Shown here piece after piece: positions 58,266 through 64,000 of a DNA stretch of 64,000 nt. The position numbers and the translations under genes were made by a program. Position 1 is the stretch's first letter. Each line of letters begins with the position of its first letter. The notes beneath the pieces are model-generated. The model worked only from the letters and a program-made list of their open reading frames with translations, searched no databases and was not told the origin of the DNA. Origin of the DNA: Rhytidiadelphus loreus (lineage: Eukaryota > Streptophyta > Bryopsida > Hypnales > Hylocomiaceae). The stretch spans positions 91,401,447 to 91,465,446 of the forward strand of contig OX344761.1 in NCBI GenBank assembly GCA_947034895.1, given 5' to 3'.

Positions 58266-59135
58266 CTAGTTCTGTCCTGGCGCCTGAGGATGACGGTTGT
58301 GAAACTTTGCAACGGCATCAGGCGCATTTTTGAGATTTATAGCTGGCTTCCAAGAGTTCTCCTCAGGTCCATACCCTTCCGAAGAAACCAAGTATTGTAG
58401 TTTTTTCCAACGCCCAAATAATCTTGAATCTAGAACCTGGTGGACCTCCCACTCAATATCACCGTCAGGAGTGACTATTGATGGAGGGGGTGTCTGACGT
58501 CGACCTGAAATGGTGTCTTGATGGTAACGTTCAAGCAGAGATACGTGAAATACGTTGTGGATACGAAGTGTCTTAGGCAACTTCAAGCGATAAACTAAAT
58601 CTGAGAACTTGGCTATTATCGGAAATGGCCCCAAAAACTTGGAGGCTAACTTTTGTGAAGGGGCCATCGTGGCAATATTGCGATGTCGAAGAAGAACCTT
58701 GTCCTCGACTTGAAAAGATGGTTGCAGTGTTGATGCCCGATCATAGTTGTGTTTCGCTTGTTGTCCTGCTATTTGAATCCTGGTTTTCAATTCTTCATGG
58801 ACTTGTTGCAAATGTCTCACCCTATCTTCTGCTGCTGGGACCGTAGATGAGGTTGGTGTCATGAAGGACAGTGCTAGATGATACCCATATGTGGCGTAGA
58901 AAGGAGAGAAACCGTTTGCTGTATGAGAAGCATTATTGTATGCAAATTCGGCAAGGGGAAGGAGATCCACCCAGTCATTTTGACGTGTCGTTGTGAACAT
59001 TTGTAAGAATTGTTCAAGAACTTGGTTTAGTCTCTCGGTTTGGCCGTCCGTTTGAGGGTGAAAAGTTGTTGTCGGAGATGGTTTAATTCGAAGGAGTTCG
59101 CATAATCTTGTCATAAACTTGGATACAAAGACCCA
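58266..59135 (-). pseudogene. pol: Integrase C-terminal half with chromodomain
   Basis: The coding frame after a frameshift near 59130. It carries the third catalytic residue of integrase (E in HPQTDGQTERLNQ), then a GPY/F-type module (KFLGPFPIIAKFSDLVYRL) and, at the C-terminus, a chromodomain (WEVHQVLDSR ... GYGPEENSWKPAINL). The chromodomain normally reads histone marks and guides insertion into heterochromatin. Where chromodomains usually have a tryptophan after YLV, this copy has YLVSSEGYG, so an aromatic-cage residue is lost. The ORF formally opens at 59222, but the first ~30 codons are out of the true frame. The end at 58266 is a natural stop 30 bases before the 3' LTR. Confidence 0.85.
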
Positions 59136-60429
59136 GGCCCCGATTGGATATGACCTCCTCTGGTGTTCCATGATGCTTCCATATATGTTGCAAATATAAC
59201 GTTGCAGTGTCTTGAGAATCAATTGTTTCGTTTGTAGGGATAAAATGGCCCAGCTTAGTATTCTTGTCCATGACGACCATAATCGAGTCGTATCCCTTAC
59301 TAACTGGTAATTTCACAATAAAATCAGTAGAAATTCGTTTCCATGGTGCATGCGCAGCTGGAATTGATTGCATAAGGCTATAGCGAGCGTGGTGTGTAGA
59401 TTTTGATTGCTGGCAAATATCACACCCGTCAACATAACGATTAACGTATCGACGAATCGTAGGCCAATAAAATGTCCTTGTGACCAAGTCTAAAGTCTTT
59501 GCACATCCCTGATGTCCTGCACCGGGAGCATCGTGTCTGGACCAAAGAATTTGTCGCTGAAGCTCCTTGTCATCTAGTATATATACCATGTCTTGGAAAC
59601 AGAGGACCCCATCATTAAAAGTACACCCTTGGAGCCGACAGCGGATATCCAATGGAAGCTTGTGGATGTCGTTCTTAAAAAATGCAAGCAACGGATGTAG
59701 TGTTGCATCTTCGCCAATAGCTTCTTTTATGCGTTCCAATATGCGGTCGTCAGTCCAAACTGGTTGGCAAGCTTCTAGTGCTGCCAATCGTAAAAGTGGT
59801 CGGCCACTTGAACTTTGTGCCTGCATGAGATCGACGCGTCTTGAAAGTGCATCTGCCCTTCCATTCAATGAGCCCGGCCTATGATGAATATCAAAATTAA
59901 AAGCTGATAAAAATTCGGACCAACGAGCCTGCCGTCGATTTAGCTGCTTGGTGGTGAGAAAGAATTCCAAATTCTTGTGATCCGAAATTACTTGGATGTG
60001 GTGAGGAGATCCCTCCAAATAAACTCGCCAATCTTGAAATGCTAAAACCACGCTTAATAGCTCTTTATCGTAGATATCGTAGTTTTGCTCGGCGGGTGAC
60101 ATTTTGGAACTTCGATAGGCGCATGGATGTAATTGCCCGTCTTCACCATATTGTGAAAGGATTGCACCTATTGCCATATCAGAAGCATCAGTTTCAACCA
60201 CAAAAGGTTGTTTGAAGTTGAAGTGAAGCAATACCGGTGCTTGAATAAATTTGGATCGAAGCTCGCAAAATGCCAAGTCAGTTTGAGGCGTCCAAAGAAA
60301 TGTTTGATTCTTTCGTGTTAATGCTGTAAGTGGCATAGCTATTTTTGAGTATTCACATATGAACCGGCGGTAGAAATTGGCGAATCCAATAAATGCTTGA
60401 ACTTCTTTAATTGAGGTTGGAACGGCCAC
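59083..60429 (-). pseudogene. pol: RNase H and integrase N-terminal half
   Basis: A 448-codon frame. It starts at the end of the RT region, then RNase H with acidic residues D81 (ETDASD), E123 (DKELL), D150 (ISDHKNLEF) and D193 (GRADALSR). The integrase zinc finger is H299, H306, C336, C339, and the first catalytic aspartate is D369 (STDF). At the second catalytic position the usual D is N429 (VISNRG), which should abolish integration. The true frame is lost a few codons later through a one-base indel, so residues after about 432 are nonsense. Upstream it is separated from RT by a frameshift at about 60426. Confidence 0.85.
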
Positions 60430-61445
60430 TCTTGAATAGTCTGCACCTTATCCTGGCACATTTCAAGTCCTCTTGCTGAAACCCTCATTCCCAAGAACTC
60501 TACAGATTGACGATGGAACTCACATTTGGATTCTTTAGCATAAAGGCCATTTTCTTGCAGTCGATGCAACACCTCTCTTACCACTTGCCGATGTTCTTCC
60601 AAGTTCTTTGAAAATATAAGAATATCGTCCAAATATATAACCACAAAAATATCAAGTAAATCACCAAAAATTTCTTGCATATGGGATTGAAATTGGGCTG
60701 GTGCATTTGTTAATCCGAAGGGCATTACCAGATATTCGAAGAGACCGTAACGTGTTTTGAATGCCGTTTTGAATTCATGCTCGGTTGCCATGCGCACTCG
60801 ATGATATGCTTGTCGTACATCTAGTTTGGTGAAAATGGTCGCTTCCACCAATCTATCCGTAAGCTCTGGAATAAGGGGTAAAGGATAACGGTTCTTCACT
60901 GTAACCTTATTAAGGTTCCTATAATCTATACAAACCCTGATGGAACCATCCTTTTTTCGGGCGAATACAATCGGTGCTGATACCGGGGGCTTGGATCTTC
61001 GGATCCATTCCTTTCCAAGATTTTCTTCCAAATATTTCCTTAATTCCTCCAACTCCATTGGAGACATTGGTCTTAAGCCAGTGTTACGGGGCTCTTGCCC
61101 TTCCTTGAACTCAATCTTCATATCCGACGTGTTGTGCTTTGGCAATTGGTTTGAGGCTTCTTTGCTGAAAGCCCCCCGCAAATCATTGTATTCCTCCGGA
61201 ATTGAAGAATCCACGAAATCCAAGCCATCACCCATACTATTGCATTCCGAGATTTCTAAAGCAAAGATTTCCGCCTCCTTTGCGGACAAACGGAACCCTA
61301 CAGCTGATACAAAGGAATGCTTGGCTGCTGTTAATTTCGAGGTATTTGGACTCTTTATCGTATTCTCCTTGATTTGACTACTGGTGCTTGCTGGCCCAAG
61401 TGTCGATCGCCCGGCGCTCCAGTTCCCATCCGCCGTACCTCGCAA
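60426..61445 (-). pseudogene. pol: Reverse transcriptase domain
   Basis: Complete RT palm and fingers: KKDGSIRVCIDYRNLN, FTKLDVRQAYHRVRM (first catalytic D, residue 209), MPFGLTNAPAQFQ, and YLDD at residues 271-274. All three catalytic aspartates are present. The first ~90 residues are the linker from protease. The frame is continuous with the protease C-terminal piece except for one TAG at 61461-61463. The shift into the next segment is at about 60426, so the last ~29 residues of the ORF (to 60339) are out of frame. SIRVCIDYRNLNKVT and TKLDVRQAYHRVRM are closer to fungal-type chromovirus RTs than to common seed-plant ones. Confidence 0.9.
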
Positions 61446-61460
61446 GATACGGGCACTATG

Positions 61461-62122
61461 CTACAGTGTCGGCTCTTTCCGATCCTTTGTCGAGCTCTCA
61501 TTGATCATGGAAATGTTGGCCCCGCTCGAGGGACTCTCCCGTTGATCAACTGATCTTTGATCAATGCCCGTCGCTGGAATAACTTCCTTTGGCTTGAGTT
61601 TGATACAACTTTCATGGCAATAGGGAGAATTGAACAGAACCTCTCGTTTTGACCAAAGAATTGTCGGATCATGGCAACTTAGCCAAGGAGTACCCAAGAT
61701 ACATGCGTATCGTTTAGTGTTAGTAATATCTGCCACCACGATCTCTTGGTGATTCCCGACAATGAGCTCCACTAACCTTGAGCCTGGTGCGTAATGAGGC
61801 CCGAATTGATTACCCTCCCATCAATTACCCGTACTTCTCTTGGCACCTTCTTTGGCTGTATCACAGCATTGCATTGCTCTGCGAATTTAGGATGCATAAA
61901 CACCCCGGTTGCTCCTGAATCAACAAAGGTGAGCGCCGTGAGAGAATTGATCTTTGCATCCAATGTAAGATGTTCATCGGGGTCTAACGTGGCGCGTAGA
62001 AAAAGAGGATTGGATATATATCCCGGATTTTCTGAAACTTTATAAAGGCCACCTTCTCCGAACAAACCTTCCCGTGGCATCGTCGCAGCTGCACTTTGGA
62101 TAAGGCCCGGGTACTGAACCAC
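61461..62122 (-). pseudogene. pol: Aspartic protease, frameshifted
   Basis: The retropepsin active site is in TFVDSGATGVFMHPKFA (DSGA). A one-base shift near 61775 moves the rest into another frame, where ILGTPWLSCHDPTILW, the conserved second half, follows. A stop (TAG, 61461-61463) then separates it from RT. The start of the pol frame overlaps the end of gag: the pol frame is open upstream of 62122 back to the GGGAAAA heptamer at 62146-62152, while gag stops at 62128-62130. Confidence 0.8.
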
Positions 62123-62127
62123 GTCGT

Positions 62128-63217
62128 TCAGTCCCGGGTCTTGCCTTTTCCCGAACTGCTACCTTCTACATCTCCTGTTGCTGCAATGGAGAGTGGTCGA
62201 GATGGATTTGTGGGACATTTTGCACATACGTGGCCAAATTCCCCACAACTCCAACACTTGCCTTGTCGCCGATACTCTAGTCTCTCTGCTGTTGTTTTCG
62301 CCAATGCTGGGGGTCCCCGAATTGCTCCGAGTTCCATGGGGACCGGGCCTGAAGATGCTGGATTAGCGTGAATCCGACCAGCTGGGTCTGGATGCATGGT
62401 CGACCCCTTCATGGGTGTGAATTCGGATGGTGCTCGACGAGCTTGCCTCCGTCCCCAAAGTCGTTCATCAATCCTCAAAGCCATCGCCATCCAATCTTGC
62501 AACCGGCGCGATTGGGTCTCTACGGTGGCTACTGAATCCAATACCTCATCTTTCAACCCCCCACGGAACCGTGCCATTAAACTAGATTCATTTCAATCTA
62601 CTTGGGCTGCGTACTCATTGAAGGTAGAAATGTAGGTTGCTACAGAGCCTGTTTGTCGCAATCTTCCTCGTCGATCTTCAGCATTTCCTCGTCGATCAAG
62701 ATCCCCATAGACTCCAATGACCGACTCTCTGAAAGCTTCATAATCTTCCAAAAACTCATGTTCACGTCCCTCATCAAGTGCCTGGAGGAGGGGCATGGCC
62801 CAATTTTGTGCAGCTCCAGACATGTAGGAAAGTGCATAGGCTACTTTATTTGCATCACTACGATACGTGCGGGGCTTTCCACGGAACACCAAACGGAGTT
62901 GTGCGAACCAGCGATATACTTCATTACCCTTTTTTCTAGAGAATCTCTCTGGTTCCGCCAATTTTGACTCGATTTTCATACTCTGACGACCCATGTCTTT
63001 CCCACCCCGGACGTGCTCTCTCAGTCTCCCGTTTTGAAGTCGGAGACCCTTGCGATGGTCTCGCAGCTGCCTGATCCGAAATCTGCTGTATGATATGGGG
63101 AAGCGCTGCTTACAACACCGCCTGCACTTGCTGTTGCACGAAAGCTGTCAATTCCGCTCTTGCTCCTTCAGGTGTCGGAATGTTTTCTGGCTCCATCCCC
63201 AATCTCTCTTGATCCAT
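62128..63217 (-). pseudogene. gag: Gag, with stops and a frameshift
   Basis: A likely start is ATG 63217-63215 (MDQERLGMEPENIPTPEGAR). Coiled, glutamine-rich sequence follows, interrupted by TAA near 63113. A frameshift close to 63000 leads into the main domain (KKGNEVYRWFAQLRLVF, YALSYMSGAAQNWAM), typical of retrotransposon gag. A TGA at 62593-62595 breaks the frame where the family normally has tryptophan (VD-stop-NESSLMARF). The C-terminal part has a CCHC zinc knuckle, CWSCGEFGHVCAKC, for nucleic-acid binding. Gag ends at TGA 62128-62130. Confidence 0.85.
62146..62152 (-). promoter_or_regulatory. Candidate -1 frameshift heptamer GGGAAAA
   Basis: On the minus strand G-GGA-AAA lies in the gag frame, 15 bases before the gag stop. 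It fits the X-XXY-YYZ pattern. Slipping back one base there leads exactly into the open protease frame. It may be genuine gag-pol recoding or the chance result of an indel in a decaying element. Confidence 0.4.
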
Positions 63218-63630
63218 CTCGGAATCACCAACTACTGTGGACCCCGAACTAAACTGAAAGATGAGTCTGGAACCCGATCAATCCCTCTCGACCCATCCCG
63301 GACCTATATCTATCTCGAACGAAGCTACGTTGTTCAGATGCGGCGAATCAAGTTCGGCGAGGTCGCATTGCGAGTTGACGAATCTGCCAGGTCGCACTGG
63401 AGTGCTGCGGCGAATCAACTTCGACAGTCTGCATGCATCTCTCGACAAACTGAAATTCTCTCATCGGAAAATATGCTCAGTCAAACTCCCCAATTCACCA
63501 TTCATCGGAATCAGTCAAATTCTTTCCTCGGAAACTTGCTCAATGAAACTACTCATCGACAAATTACTCCTTCATCACTCGTGACTTTACATTACAAACG
63601 GAGCATGGACCGATCAGAGACGTGATATTA
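63218..63630 (-). other. Untranslated leader of the chromovirus
   Basis: Between the 5' LTR and the gag ATG. No intact methionine-tRNA primer site was found directly after the LTR; TAATATCACG keeps only the central ATCA of the usual site. Plus-strand ORFs here (63050-63625, 63261-63584) run antisense and are not supported. Confidence 0.5.
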
Positions 63631-63925
63631 TGTCATGGTTCGAGTCGAGACTACACGATCGATGCCCAGTTTGAATCCACCGACGAGACCATTCAGTTTC
63701 ATATTCTCAGTGTTTACATAATCAGACTCTTGGAACAGACTCACAATGGACAATGCAATAATCACGTTGATTCATATCAGATCTGAGTCATATATTAACA
63801 AAATATCACGTGAGGGACAATCCCCCTCATGCAGACCTTTAAGATGCGAGATGACCTAACCGTCTACTGCAGGAACTGCTTCCTCCTAACCGTCCCAGCC
63901 AGCTGTTACGAACTAGTTCGTAACA
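63631..63925 (-). repeat. 5' LTR
   Basis: 295 bases with the same TG...CA ends as the 3' LTR and no length difference. The target duplication copy CTTGG follows at 63926-63930. Confidence 0.95.
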
Positions 63926-64000
63926 CTTGGATTGGACAAGCAATCACTACTTTCATCCAATTTTGAGATTGAACTTCATCTTGTGTTATCTTCCTTGTTT
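63926..64000. other. Flank beyond the chromovirus
   Basis: AT-rich sequence with CATCCAATTTTGAG and CTTCATC motifs like those left of the element (57790-57900). This is consistent with the insertion splitting a pre-existing repeat. Confidence 0.4.

Larger units (their letters stand above)
57941..63925 (-). mobile_element. Ty3/gypsy chromovirus, complete but inactive
   Basis: A 5985-bp element on the minus strand: 5' LTR (63631-63925), gag, protease, reverse transcriptase, RNase H, integrase with chromodomain, 3' LTR (57941-58235). Flanks are TTTGG on the left and CTTGG on the right, a 5-bp target duplication with one change. A polypurine tract (AAAAAGGGGGTAA) lies directly before the 3' LTR. 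The expected primer site TGGTATCAGAGC is not intact; the sequence after the 5' LTR is TAATATCACGTCTC. Reading frames are broken by at least three stops and several frameshifts, and two key residues are altered. The RT resembles Tcn1-type chromoviruses of fungi and mosses more than seed-plant clades; that placement is from memory. Confidence 0.9.

Noticed and set aside
60940..61377. 145-codon plus-strand ORF
   Set aside because: Antisense to the reverse transcriptase.
63050..63625. 191-codon plus-strand ORF beside the 5' LTR
   Set aside because: Antisense to the leader and gag start of the chromovirus, with no motif.

Overview
The window is AT-rich, gene-poor, repeat-dense eukaryotic DNA. It is probably from a plant of an early-diverging lineage, with a moss-like source the best guess at low confidence. 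The reasons are plant-type CACTA transposon ends, one gene resembling the LOLITA subunit of the TPLATE endocytic complex, a decayed kinase-like gene with a CDW motif in place of DFG (a type I recall from moss gene models), and a chromodomain Ty3/gypsy element whose reverse transcriptase looks closer to fungal/bryophyte chromoviruses than to the usual seed-plant clades. Nothing bacterial, organellar, ribosomal or CRISPR-like was seen. All assignments come from reading the sequence and from remembered family features; no search was run.

Layout. 1-6,000: a decayed unidentified ORF, a GC-rich minisatellite and TATA-like box, a kinase-like pseudogene (1695-3114), tandem repeats, a 136-bp CACTA miniature element with a 3-bp target duplication (4919-5054), and another decayed ORF. 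6,775-10,373, 19,985-22,320 and 38,690-41,020: three related, long, non-coding repeats (called E here) that carry a recurring CAAAGCTTYGCCGT motif. 11,800-35,000: mostly members of a TTAA-flanked family with inverted termini CCCCTAAAGGACC or close variants (13137-14360, 20369-20598, 24704-25792, 27057-28307, 34054-34982, plus isolated ends), together with a ~3-kb palindrome (26820-29860). One TTAA element sits in one arm of this palindrome, and the other arm still shows the unoccupied TTAA site. 15,000-16,500 is a GC-richer segment with no recognised gene. 41,585-46,955 is a 5.4-kb CACTA element (TAA duplication on both sides) that carries a spliceable exon from translation factor eIF3e and an exon fragment from an SWR1/PIE1-type remodeller. 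49,600-51,550: a small GC-rich inverted-repeat element and a Yippee-family gene fragment. 53,246-53,686: the only intact conserved gene found. 55,096-57,542: an 85-bp TTAA hairpin, a Stowaway-like element and a hAT-like inverted-repeat element. 57,941-63,925: a complete but inactivated minus-strand chromovirus with two 295-bp LTRs.

The gene content is too sparse to form a pathway. The window is mainly a record of several DNA-transposon families and one retrotransposon inserting into and beside each other. The most interesting material is the TTAA family, which shares short termini but has interchangeable subterminal modules and includes very small full-hairpin members, and the gene-capturing CACTA element.
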